Assembly (NCBI GenBank): GCA_037951105.1
Contig: JBAMJV010002965.1
Location: forward strand, 62,001-126,000
DNA length: 64,000 bases
Direction: 5' to 3'
DNA from: Echinarachnius parma
Taxonomy: Eukaryota; Echinodermata; Echinoidea; Clypeasteroida; Echinarachniidae
Both the position numbers and the translations under genes were made by a program. Within the stretch, counting starts at the first letter, position 1. Each line of letters starts with the position of its first letter. The notes beneath the pieces are model-generated. The model ran no database searches, was not told where the DNA came from, and saw only the letters and a program-made list of their open reading frames with translations. This document shows positions 1-11,900 of the stretch, piece after piece.

Positions 1-261
1 ATAAATTATCATATTATCATGAATTAATAAATATAATCATAAAAGTAGGGTATATCATAAAGCAAATGCAATGCAGTGTAAATAGACGGAATTAGACAAT
101 CATTCAAATCATTACCAGGAATAATTTGTTTAAAGGAGTATGATTAAGAGGACTATTATATAAATATAGTGAAGGAACTACAAACGTGAAATTTCCCGAG
201 GAAATCATGTTTTACTAGCAAGTGTCCCAACAAATTGACCACTCCCCGGGCCCTCCCCCAG

Positions 262-282
262 CCCCCCCCCCCCCCCCCCCCC
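262..282. repeat. poly-C tract followed by CA repeat
   Basis: A run of about 21 C leads into a short (CA)n stretch. Nothing else was recognised in the first 390 bases. Confidence 0.9.
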
Positions 283-390
283 ACACACACACCATATATG
301 ACACACACACACAGGTACTATATAGTACCCCGAAATTAATTGGACGTTTGATTGGGTTTTGTTTATATACATTGTATAATATTTATTTTT

Positions 391-730
<340 letters not shown>

Positions 731-1152
731 CAGTGGCCGTATCATTGCATTCACTGATTGGAGGGGGGGGGGGGGGGGGTCACTAAACATATTGGTGAGG
801 GGCTTATACTATCATACCTCGTCATATTGGTTTACCTCAAATTAATGGTTTTTAATATATTATAATGGTTTTAGGGTACTGAAAGCTTTGTTGTTTCTGT
901 ATTTGCATATACTTTATGTATGGGTTTCCTCAGTACATACGATACACATATGCTTTATATAGGCCTATCGATTTGTGAAGTTTCCTTTCTCCCACACACT
1001 TCTCATACCCCCCCCCCCCCCCCCCCGCCCTCTTTATGTCTGTCTGATGACACTTTCTCACTAATTACAATTCTCTTCCTTTAATAGATCTTAGAGTAAC
1101 AGCCTATAGCCTATACAGTATACGTGATGTATGTATTATATTCATAATTATA

Positions 1153-1684
1153 TATAAACCCCTCACAAAAAGTTCTGCAATTCAAGTTTAAGCGTTCACT
1201 TCTCTCTTGTCTCTTAATTATATTTCATGAATTTGTTATCATTGGAAAGCCTGTTTAATCCTGTGTTCATTGATGCCCAATTTGTAATGGTTATGTAATT
1301 GTGGAATGTGCATTACACCTGAATATGGTACCAGGTCAAGATTGAAATGAACTTGCAAAATGCATTTTTATTGTGTGACTGCCTCGACAACATGTCATAT
1401 AACACATCTAATCTTTTTTTTAATGGAGAATTTTCATTGACAATAACGTATTTTTCTACATTTTTGCTTTTGACATGGCTCCATATTCAGGTCTACTGCA
1501 CATTGATAATTACATAACCATTACAAATGAGGCATCAGTATGAATGTGATAAAACGGGCTTGTCAATTATATCAAAGTTGAGTAGGATCAAAGTTAGACC
1601 AAGGCGGTTCTATTTATATTGAAATAGAACCTCCTTGGTTAATGCTCAAAGTCGAATTGTGGAACTTTTTGTGAAGGGTTTAAA
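1153..1684. mobile_element. MITE, 'CACAAAAAGTTC' family, copy 1
   Basis: Inverted ends: the left side reads CACAAAAAGTTCTGCAATT, and the right side read in reverse is CACAAAAAGTTCCACAATT, both preceded by AAACCC. No coding capacity. A second copy lies at about 36250-36718, which supports a dispersed non-autonomous DNA transposon. Superfamily not determined. Confidence 0.8.
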
Positions 1685-2711
1685 TTATATACAGTGTACA
1701 TGTATTGGCAATTTTACTTTCATATACATGTATTGTATTTTCCATATTTGGGCTTCGTCTTCATAGTCATATGAAGATAAAATTAACTCTTGTAATGTCA
1801 CAAAAACTTATAGTGCCGTAAGCATTTTTATCGCTTTTACAACACACTGCATATGCATACAAAAAATTCTGATGAAGTGATTTATTTCATGTCCAAAAAT
1901 TTTAAAATTAATACACAAGAATTCAACAACGAAATGACCTTATTTGAAAGACTTATAGAGCAAAAAGGTTCACAATAAATAAGAACACTTTTCCAGACTT
2001 ATGTTTAATTTTGAATTGTATTTTTATTGCGTTACTTACTTTTACAACCCGATATAACAAAACTTCTTTTGAGTAATGATGTAATTGACTTGGTCCCAAA
2101 GTGTGAGTTAAAATGGGAGTCCTACGTTACATTTTTTTTTTCTAAATACATTAACAACAAACATCATAAAGAACACCACTCTAACAAAACGAATTTAAAA
2201 CAAAGAATTTTGCAGTCATCCATTGACAAAATTGTAATAACTAAGACTAGAAACAGTAACCATTCAACCAAATTTTGAAATATTCTACCCTGTAGAAATA
2301 GTGCATAGATAATAGTTTATGATATTAAAAAGAAAGAAGCAACATTTCATGATAATAAAAAAAAGTTGTATTCTACTTTGATTACCATCTCCTGGAAATG
2401 TTACTCTCTAAAATACAACCAAGCTATGTAAACAAGAAAATTGTCTTAATTTCACACAGTTACTGGATCAAAAACATTAAATGTAAGAAAACAACAAAAG
2501 TTATTAAAATACTCTGTAAACATTTTTGGGGGGTAATATTGCGGGCATAGCCCTTTGTATCATATACATACATATACATGAATATGTGTGTGTGTGTTTT
2601 GCTGAAGTTTGAGTTTATAATTTATAACTACATGTACATGATCTTAGTTTTGTGGCATTTCATTCATAACTTTATAATATGAGAATGAGCCTTTCACAGA
2701 CCAGGGGCCCA

Positions 2712-2751
2712 TTGCAGAAAGAGATACAATCGATTGTATCTCTTTCTGCAA
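2712..2751. repeat. perfect 40-bp palindrome
   Basis: Two exact 20-base arms meet at ATC/GAT with no loop. The arm (GCAGAAAGAGATACAATC) resembles the ends of the element near 31.80-32.07 kb, so this is probably a minimal remnant in which two transposon ends are joined directly. Confidence 0.85.
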
Positions 2752-2857
2752 CAGCTAGGGCCTATATATTTCCAACACAGCTTATTTAGGAATAAAACTA
2801 TTCAAAGTTGTGCATAAAAGACAAGAATTTGCAAAAAGATAATATCTATTGTGGATG

Positions 2858-3201
2858 TGGTGTGGCAGGATTGGTAGAGCGCGCGCTCTCTGATGCGTGG
2901 GATCCCGAGTTCGAACCCCGCACACTGCGTTTGTCCTTCAGCAAGACAATTTATCCACAATTGCTGCTCTCTACCCAGGTGTATAAATGGGGACCCGGAA
3001 GGATGGGAACGTGTTTCCTTAGCACTGTGCGCGCCTAATAGGCGACTTGCTGGAATACTCCCTAGGGAGTGGAAAATGTGCACTTAATGTGCAGGAATGA
3101 TTGCAGTGTGTATCCGTTGACCGGGGTAATAATACTCGTGTAAAGCGCTATGATCTCCACAGGAATAGCGCTATATAAACAACAGTTATTATTATTATTA
3201 T
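2858..3201 (+). mobile_element. tRNA-derived SINE
   Basis: The head has an A-box-like TGGCAGGATTGGTAGAGCG and a B box (GAGTTCGAACC, near 2907-2917). A tRNA-unrelated body follows, ending in AGCGCTATATAAA and a (TTA)n tail. It is therefore a SINE rather than a functional tRNA. Small open frames across it are incidental. Confidence 0.8.
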
Positions 3202-3838
3202 AGAATTTAAAATATATAAACATAATTACATATCTTATGTAAAATATGATGAGTAAAAAACATATATATTCTCTGATATTTCAGATGGTAATACAACTTT
3301 ACCTGAATAATTCAATTATATGTACCCATACATAAACAATTTATATGCTATACATGTATAATGCACAATGTAATTATGTTCATAGAGAGCTACATAACTA
3401 TTACGTTATAATTTCATACCTCATATAGTGAGTTGTATTCTGCATGTAAACTCATATTTCAAGTAAAAATTGGTATAAAAAGCATCTGATATATCAATTC
3501 TACTAATTTAAGGTATTTTTCTAAACATTGACACAATTACTAATTTTTTGAATTTTCTAATTATATGAATATAACACAATATTCCTGGAAGAATCTATGG
3601 TTTGAAAGACATTCTCCAATAAAATATATAATTATTACAAGAAACATGAAAATGCAAGAATACATACATTTGTTCTAATCACAGTGCTAGTTCTGTAATT
3701 AAAACATACTTGAAACATTAGATATATTCACAACCTTTATACCACGGGCAAGATGAAAAACAAATATGCCATTATCATACTACAATTAAGAATATACCAA
3801 AGAACTAACTATGTACATTGACTACATAATATAGGGCT
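3202..3838. other. AT-rich spacer, no gene seen
   Basis: Very AT-rich sequence without long open frames, splice-framed homology or clear inverted repeats. Confidence 0.6.
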
Positions 3839-4168
3839 TGTATGTGTTATGAAGAAACTAGAGGACCGTGCCTGTGGCACGTGGAATACAAATCATTGCC
3901 ATCATCATGCACATACATGGTCTAGTCTGACAAAAAATATTTCAAGATCTTTCCAAAACCACGACGACAAAATACCTAAAAAATGGGGAAAAAACGACAA
4001 CAAAAATCAACTTCCGTTTGATGTAATTTGATACACTTTGACCACTACCTCCCTAAAGGTAGTAGCAATCCTCACCTGAAAGGTGAGGGTCATACCTCAA
4101 GGCATAGCGATTTGCATAGCCGGACAGACAAACAGACAGACAAAGCCTCCTCTTTTGGTAGTATAGAT
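3839..4168. repeat. degenerate repeat ending in GACAGACAAACAGACAGAC
   Basis: The layout (gene-less body, then a purine-rich GACAGACA tail) resembles the GGACGGAC-tailed family found at 7.3, 23.8 and 29.8 kb. No protein similarity. Family assignment is by eye only. Confidence 0.4.
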
Positions 4169-4740
4169 TGTAAAATGATATGAAGTTATCTTGTGATTAA
4201 TACCAGTTTAGGGTTTTGAAAATGATCGTAGACCGTTGCCTTTTTTGCAATTATGTGCACATTGAGGTTCATCAATTCTGTTCTCATTTCCATACAATTA
4301 TATCTTAAATAGTCAAGATAATAAAAGGATATAAAAGAATATTTTTGTTGAATATCCAAATATTTTTAAAAAGAGGTAGGCTATTGAGAGAGTAAATAAT
4401 TTTCTTGAATATTCAAACAAAACTGGTCACAAAAATAAATTTCTAAATTCTCCATAATTATCGAGATGCATGTTAATATGATTGAAATGGAAAGTATTCT
4501 TGAAATATTTTCAACTGGGTGCATTACCACTCATTAATGGCATTTGCTCAACAATAAACAGACAACACTCAGTAGTTAGATATAGTAAGTATAGTAACAT
4601 ATGAAGTTACTCAATCTTCTTTTAAGAAGGCACTATTCAATTAACATGAAGGCACGTGAACATATATATGAGGAAAGTACTTCACTTGTTTGTGCGCTAT
4701 TTATCGTGACTATAAAAACAAGCCTATGCTATGGTATTTC

Positions 4741-5111
4741 AATCCCAGGTCGAAAAAACAGTTGAAAATTAGTTGCCAACTGGTACCAGTTGATACCACC
4801 AGTTGGCCAACTGGTTTCAATATGGAAATTGGTACACTGGAATCAACTGGAATCAATTGGAATCGAGTAAGAAACCAGTAAGGCTTACCAGTAAGAAGAC
4901 CAGTTAAAGTAGTTGGTTTCAACTGGTATTTTGAATTGGTTTCAACTGGTATTACTATTGGTTTTAACTGGACTGCTGCATCTATCCATTTATCTTTACT
5001 GGGAACCAGGAATGTAAACTGCTACCGCTTGATGCCAGTTAAAACCAGTAAAGACCAGTTGAATTTCCAACTGGTTTCAACTGGTTTCAACTGTTTTTTC
5101 GACCTGGGATT
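4741..5111. mobile_element. MITE with 27-bp perfect inverted ends and internal CAACTGG repeats
   Basis: The outer 27 bases (starting AATCCCAGGTCG) are exactly inverted at the right end. The interior is built from many CAACTGG/CCAGTTG motifs. No transposase. Confidence 0.85.
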
Positions 5112-5577
5112 ATACAATCATAGGTCTTTTACACACATTGTGTGAACTTAAAATGCCCATTTCTTCAAAACATGAATTACCGAAAAGTGCCGGGTTTTGC
5201 TATAGCCGGTCACATATAATATCCGCTATGTATGGTAAATAAACTGCCCTACCTCTAATAAACTCAGAAAAGTTTAATTTTGGCTTACCCAAAGTCTTCA
5301 TTGGTTCCCTTTCCTTTGTTTTCTTGGCTTTTTGGTCTCACAAATTAAAGCATTTTCTGCAGTCTCAACGGATTTGACTGATGCAAGGTCGAATGTATGT
5401 AAATAACTAACTTGATTTTAAACAAAGAACATCTAGTCACTATACATTTATTATATTAAAGATAGTGTCCATCTCTTGCAGGCATAATTGCTCTGTGAAC
5501 ATCCAGTACATGAAACATGAAATATTATAAAGGGTCTGCATATGCTAGACTATTAAATTAAACGGTTACAGTGTCCA

Positions 5578-5583
5578 TTTATT
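5578..5583 (-). terminator. candidate NPL poly(A) signal (AATAAA)
   Basis: TTTATT on the plus strand is AATAAA on the minus strand, about 170 nt downstream of the NPL stop at 5750-5752. The flank is A/T-rich, so this is a suggestion only. Confidence 0.35.
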
Positions 5584-5749
5584 TTTTTTGAGCTACATAA
5601 AACGTCAATGATTCCTCCGAGAGATATTTTCAAGTCCTTATCTTCTCAGAATAGCTCTTAAATGATATTTTCTTTCAAATAGGATAATAATCTTGCAACT
5701 GTTGAAATTATTTCCTGCTCTGTTCTCCCCTATAGACTCTTTTTTTTCT

Positions 5750-5901
5750 TTACTTATTCCACTCAAAGAACCCAATGGCTTCCAGGTCCTTGCGTATCTC
5801 GATCCTTTCGGCCGGGGTGGGGTTGTAGAGAGGCGTGCGGGCCGGCCCCATCTCTGGCCCTACTATAGACATGATGGCCTTGTTGATTCCAAGATGACTT
5901 C
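5750..5901 (-). CDS. NPL: NPL terminal coding exon (full-length C-terminus)
   Basis: The acceptor ends in ATATAG before GAAGTCATC. The exon encodes [20 protein letters not shown] and then an acidic/basic C-terminal helix ending FFEWNK-stop. Its 152 nt take over the last two bases of a split Gly codon. It aligns with the end of human NPL (KAIMTLVSGIPMGPPRLPL). Confidence 0.92.
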
Positions 5902-8900
5902 CTATATTGTGGGAAATTGGAAGAAAAAAATCAGTTCTATTCAATGGCTTTCAGTTCTATTCAATGCGAATCAACTTCTATTCAATGTTCTCATTTCTAT
6001 TCAATACAGACACAGGCCAACCCCATTTCTGGTCCTGCTATTGACAAGATGGCCTTGTTGATTCCAAGGTGACTTCCTAGATTGAGAAAATTGAAAAATG
6101 GCGTAATGCTTTGAAAACCTACCATAAATGGCGCAAAATGCACCTGAAAAGGTACCCATTTTGTTATTTTTTTGTTTTGACGAGTGCTGAAAACCACCCT
6201 TTTTTTAATGGAAACTTCCACGACGCTGTATAGCTGAAAATGATACCCCCTTTCACACTTTTTTGGACGCGGGTGCGTAGCCAGTCATGTTGGCAGTGAC
6301 CCTACCCCGTTACAATGAAGTCAGTTGTTTTAATTATTATTTTCTTGAGACTTCTTGCATTCTCATTCATTATTCATAGGCAAAATTCTCTTGCATTTTC
6401 CATCCGTAATTGTTTTAGAAGTAGACATTTGGTATTCCATATTTCAGACTCACCATATTTCACAAGGACAGAGACGAGCGCCTGGATATTGTACTGAAAT
6501 GAAACAAGGAAGAAACATTACATTTTGAAGCCGTTGGTTCAAAGGTTGTTGTAATAAAACCCATTCAATATTTGTGATTGCATTTACATACTATCTTAAC
6601 CTGTTTAAAGGGGTAGTTTAGTTTTGGTAGAGAGGGCGCTGCATATCACAATTTGTTTGTGAGGTAATGAAAAACTGAGTGTCGAATTTGAAAGAACATG
6701 CAATTTTAATGGCAGAATAAACTTTATTTGGTCAAAATCGACCCAGAAACGGCTGAAATATCAATAAATAAATCTGACCTTATAATTATTTGGGGCCCAA
6801 ATAATTAGATGATTTAAAACAAAATTTTAAAAATGCTTGCACTTTTTCAAAATTGTTCAAAATCGTTTTTTAAATAGTTGTTGATGATCTCTCTATTTAA
6901 TTGTTATTTCAATAAAACATCACATGCATAATTTTGTATGAAAAATGGTTGAACCGAATGCCTTTTTAGAAAGCGCCCTCTTGTGTTTTAATGGCTCTTT
7001 TTGAATGATAACAGGCTTTTTACTTAGTCGTTTGTAATTTTATATACATTTCGAGCATGGTGGAGTTATAACTATTAGTTTATAATGTTACTGTCTAGGT
7101 TTGGTTACTAAAGTTCAGCCTTACCAAAACTGTACTACCCCTTTAATATAAATATGTACATGCAATTATTAAATGGGTAGTACAGTTTTGGTAAGGCTGA
7201 GCTTAAGTAACCAAAACCTGCACAATAGCATTACAAACTAATATTTATAACTCCACCATGCTCGAAATGTATATAAAAGTACAAACGACTAAATAACTAG
7301 ATAGATCTTCGACTGCGCGCAGTCGAAAATTATGCCTCCGCTATCACGCGATTTCAATATCAAGCCCAAATTAATGTGCACTTAATTATTTTTTGTTTAT
7401 TTTTCATATATTTTGAGTCCTGTGACCTTGACCATATGACCCCAAACTTTGATGGCTACATTGGCTCCCTAAGAAACATTCAGGTACCAAGTTTGAATGA
7501 AATCTGACATTCAGTGATTGAAATGTTGCCATTACAAGCCATTTTTGCATATATTGAGTCCTGTGACCTTGACCTTTGACCCCATGAACCCAAAATATAA
7601 TCTGATCATTGCTACCCCGATGTGTACACTCATACCAAGTTTGAAATTGATCCATCAACCGGTTCTTGAGATATCACGAGAATGAGGCATTTTGGCACAT
7701 ATATTGAGTCCTGTGACCTTGACCTTTGACCTCATGAACCCAAAATCTAACCAGATCATTGCCACCCCAATATGTACACTCATACCAAGTTTGAAATTGA
7801 TCTGTTAACAGGTTCTTGAGATATCGCGAGAACAATGCATTTTTGCACATATATTGAGTCCTGTGACCTTGACCTTTGATCTCATGAACACCAAAATCTA
7901 ATCAGATCATTGTCACCCCAATATGTACACTCAAGCCAAGTTTGAAGTTGATCCGTCAACCGGTTCTTGAGATATCGCGAGAACGAGGCATTTTTGCATA
8001 TATTTTGAGTCCTGTGACCTTGACCTTTGACCTCATGACCCCTAAAATCTAATCAGATCATTGTCACCCCAATATGTACCCTCATACCAAGTTTGAAATT
8101 GATCAGTCAACCGGTTCTTGAGATATCGCGAGAACGAAAACGGGACGTACGTACGGACGTACGTACGGACGGACGGACAGACGGACGGACGGACGGACGT
8201 ACGTACGGACGGACGGACGTACGTACGGACGGACGGACAACCCGAAAACATAATGCCTCCGGCCACTTCGTTGGCGGAGGCATAAAAAGCCTGTTATCAT
8301 TCAAAAAGAGCCATTAAAACACAAGAGGGCGCTCTCTAAAAAAGCATTGGTTTAAACCATTTTTCATACAAAATTATGCATATGACGTTTTGTTGAAATA
8401 ATGATTAAATAGAGAGATCATCAACAACTATTTAAAACCTCTTGAAAATTTTTGAAAAAGTGTAAGCATTTTTAATTTTTTTTTTTAAATCATCAAATAA
8501 ATCTGGGCCCCAGATTTATTCTGATTGGATATAATTATTGATATTTCAGCCGTTTCTGAACCGATTTTGATCAAATAAAGTTTATTCTGCCATTAAAATT
8601 GTATGCTCTTGCAAATTTTACACTCGGTTTTTCATTATCTCAAAACAAATAGAATGGTTACATACATCATGCGGATACAAAAATAACTTATCATTTCTTG
8701 TTTCTAATTAGCAAAACATTGGTACAACAATTCAACACATACTAGCAACTTTTTTTATTTCTTACTATCCCGGTCTAGTTTATAGCCGTCTCTGGGCATT
8801 ATGGATTTTATACTAATTTTATGACCCCGTTTAATATGGCCTATTAAAGGTGATAACGGTAATTTGGAAGAAATTAGTTCACATGCATGGTTTTGATTCA

Positions 8901-11900
8901 ACACATTAAATGTCAGGTAGCTGCTAGAGCAATACACTTCAAATTAAATAATGGTCACGCATGCATGTGTGATATGAATGTACTGTAAATGCTTTATAAG
9001 AATCATCATGTATTTATTTTTTGTTAAAAAATGATTACAAGTTGTGAAATGAATGAAAAGAAAAAATCAAGCTATCAGAAAAAATATTGCTCGTTTGATT
9101 TAATGATCAACAGATGATTTGAACTATTCACCAGATTTATTCTGATTGGATATATTTATTGATATTTCAGCCGTTTCTGTACCGATTTTGATCAAATAAA
9201 GTTTATTCTGCCAATAAAATTGTATGCTCTTGCAAATTTTACACTCGGTTTTTCATTATCTCAAAACAAATTATTTTGTGCAGCGCCCTCTATACCAAAA
9301 CTGAACTACCCCTTTAAAATAAACTAATTAAAGTCCCATGAACAAGAGACTTGCACGGACCCGACTAGATACAGTATTGCCTGTAATACACAAAAGAAAG
9401 GATCAACATCTGACAGACCATGGAATGCTTAAATAGTTGCTATTTGATCAATGTAATGTTAAACTCGCTTGTCAAGAAGTATCATGCACAATAGAAGTGA
9501 TTGTATGTTCTGCAAACGTCAATGTTTACCTGTTGAAGCTTAAATATTTTGGGCTTGTTCTTATTTAAAGTCACAAGGAACTCACTCAACTTGTTATAAC
9601 GAGGAAATAGGGACAAGGGAATTCATCTTGTTATATCCTAGTGAAAAAAACAAAAGAAATGAGTTTGGACTAGTTATAAATACTTGGGTTGAGCAGCCAA
9701 CAAGAAAAGGTATTCAATGTTGGAGACAGTGGTGCACCAGAATATAAAAAGATAATTTTCCTTGTCCCTATTTCCTTGTTATATAACAAATTTCCACTGA
9801 TTTAGAAGTACAGTAGTCTCTGCTATTAAATTGGGTAAGCTTTTGCGAGGTATATTTTACCTCTTTAACAGGTGTTCCTGTTTAAAGGTTCTCATGGAAA
9901 TCACTTAAAAAATGAATGTTAGCCTATCAGAGATCGTTTTTTACGTGGATCCCGATTATAACAATCATTTTTTTCAATGGAAAAGTCATTTAAACAAGAA
10001 ATCAGCTTGAAAATTCACATTGGGAATGCCCACTAAAAATGTCTCCAGAGTGAAATTCTGCCTGTGACCCTATCTGTCAATCACTAACTTACTTATAAGA
10101 ATGATGAACAATGCACCTTAATTTGTCCAAGTCGAGCGCCTGCTCACAATAGTATCACATCTTTGAATACACTACCAACTAACACACTTTCAATTTCAAT
10201 AGCAGTTGCTATGTCAGAAAAGCCCAACCATCATTAGGACAAGAAATGCACTGAAAAGCTATTGTAAGGAAGCATGCAGGTCATGCTATTGTGGGCATGT
10301 TCTTTCTGTCCTTTTCTTTTGTATCATCTTATGTAAGCTGACCAGTGACTGACATGATGTCAATAGCTTATTAGTGCTTTTCTTGTCCGTATGATGGTTG
10401 AGGTTTTCTGACATAGCAACCGCTATTGACATTGAAAGTGTGTGAGTTGGTTTATAGTGTACATTCAAAGATGTGATACTATTGTGAGCAGTGCTGTCCT
10501 GGGCAAAGGTGCATTGTTCATCTTATAAGTAACTGAGTTGTGATTGACAGATGAGGTGACAAGCAAAACAAATAATTTATTAAATGTTTTAACATGACGT
10601 GATTGTCCCATAAGCTTGTCTTCCACCATCATGGTGATCAATTTTATAATTTTTGTTTCCGTATCGACCACATTCTTATCAGTTTATTACTGCTGTCAAC
10701 AATCCTAATCCTATAATCCTCTGCTGAGACATTAGCGCCCAGGGGCTGGAGATAAGAAGTGCCAACCCTGATAAAATATACTCAATGCAAGCTTGAGTGC
10801 TCAAAAATCACTGCCGCTCCTCAGCCCTCCAGGAGCGGTATTCAGCTAGCTATAGAATTACCTAATGAAATATATGAATCATTTTTAGGTCAAACCGTTT
10901 ATAAATATTTGATGTGTACACTAATACAGAAAGCTGAAGAAAACATGCATTTGCATGTCAGGGAGCCTTTAAGTGGTTCAAATTTCCCTAAGAACTATAA
11001 GAAATGTTTGGCCCTGTAGTACATGTAGGTGTACCCCTTTAAACGTTACTACTGTCATACCTGCTCTTTTCTTGCCGTAGCCATATCTCCAGCGTTGAAT
11101 GCCTTCTGCACTCTGTTGGCTACTCGACCCAAGTAGTTGTACGTACTGGTGGGATAAACAAAGATGAAGGTGAAATGAGAAGGGCAGAAAATAGAGATCA
11201 ATTATTCTTGTCAGGTGTCACCACCAATTGTATTCTATACATTTAAGCTTGTAAAAACAAACACACACACACAAACATACATTCTCTCGTTCCTAGCATA
11301 ATGTGCTTCTACTTCTTTTTTTACTGAAATAATTATAGACAAGAAAACACACATATGTTCACACAAATAGTCACATACACGACACACTTCATACATACAT
11401 ACACAGTATTAAAGCCATAGAGCAGTATAGAGAAAGTTGGGGAAATGAAATCTATTGGCCAAAAAATTAGATCAACATAGTTGCAATAGTATAAGAGAGG
11501 GTTTATGTGATAAAATATTAACCATAACATTGTAAAATGCAAACAAATATACGGAAAGCTCCATTGGGCGAAAAGTTTCAAGCTTGTTCTATCCGGCCGT
11601 CCTCCCCGGCTTGAGTCTTGAAGCTAGCCGATCTGCCACGTGTGCATGTTCTTTGCATATAATGTGCAGATGAACATTTCAAATCACAACCGTCGGTGAA
11701 ATCAATATTTTACCCGAGATGTTTTTCTAAATTGCAAATATATCAATATATCAAGGCGGTATTTTTGGCCAAATTTTTGTTATCCCATAATTCTTTCACA
11801 TGGCCGGTGTTAAAAGCATACAATTCATTATTTTTGTGTGGGGCATTTTCAAATACTGTTATTTGGCTTTAAATATGCTGCCATTCTTCTCTACTCAAAT

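Larger units (their letters stand above)
7169..9317. mobile_element. TTAA-flanked MITE, copy 2, with nested insertions
   Basis: It begins at a degenerate TTAAATGGGTAGTACAGTTTTGG and ends CCAAAACTGAACTACCCCT-TTAA. The interior matches copy 1 but is interrupted by a 1-kb GGACGGAC-tailed repeat (7300-8286) and by a dispersed repeat (8651-9128). The second insertion is bracketed by a duplicated stretch of the MITE body (8513-8650 and 9136-9272). Confidence 0.75.

Noticed and set aside
8042..8317. Arg-Thr-Asp-Gly and Val-Arg-Pro-Ser repetitive frames (also at 24.4 and 30.6 kb)
   Set aside because: They translate the GGACGGACGTAC tail of a dispersed repeat in several frames and on both strands.
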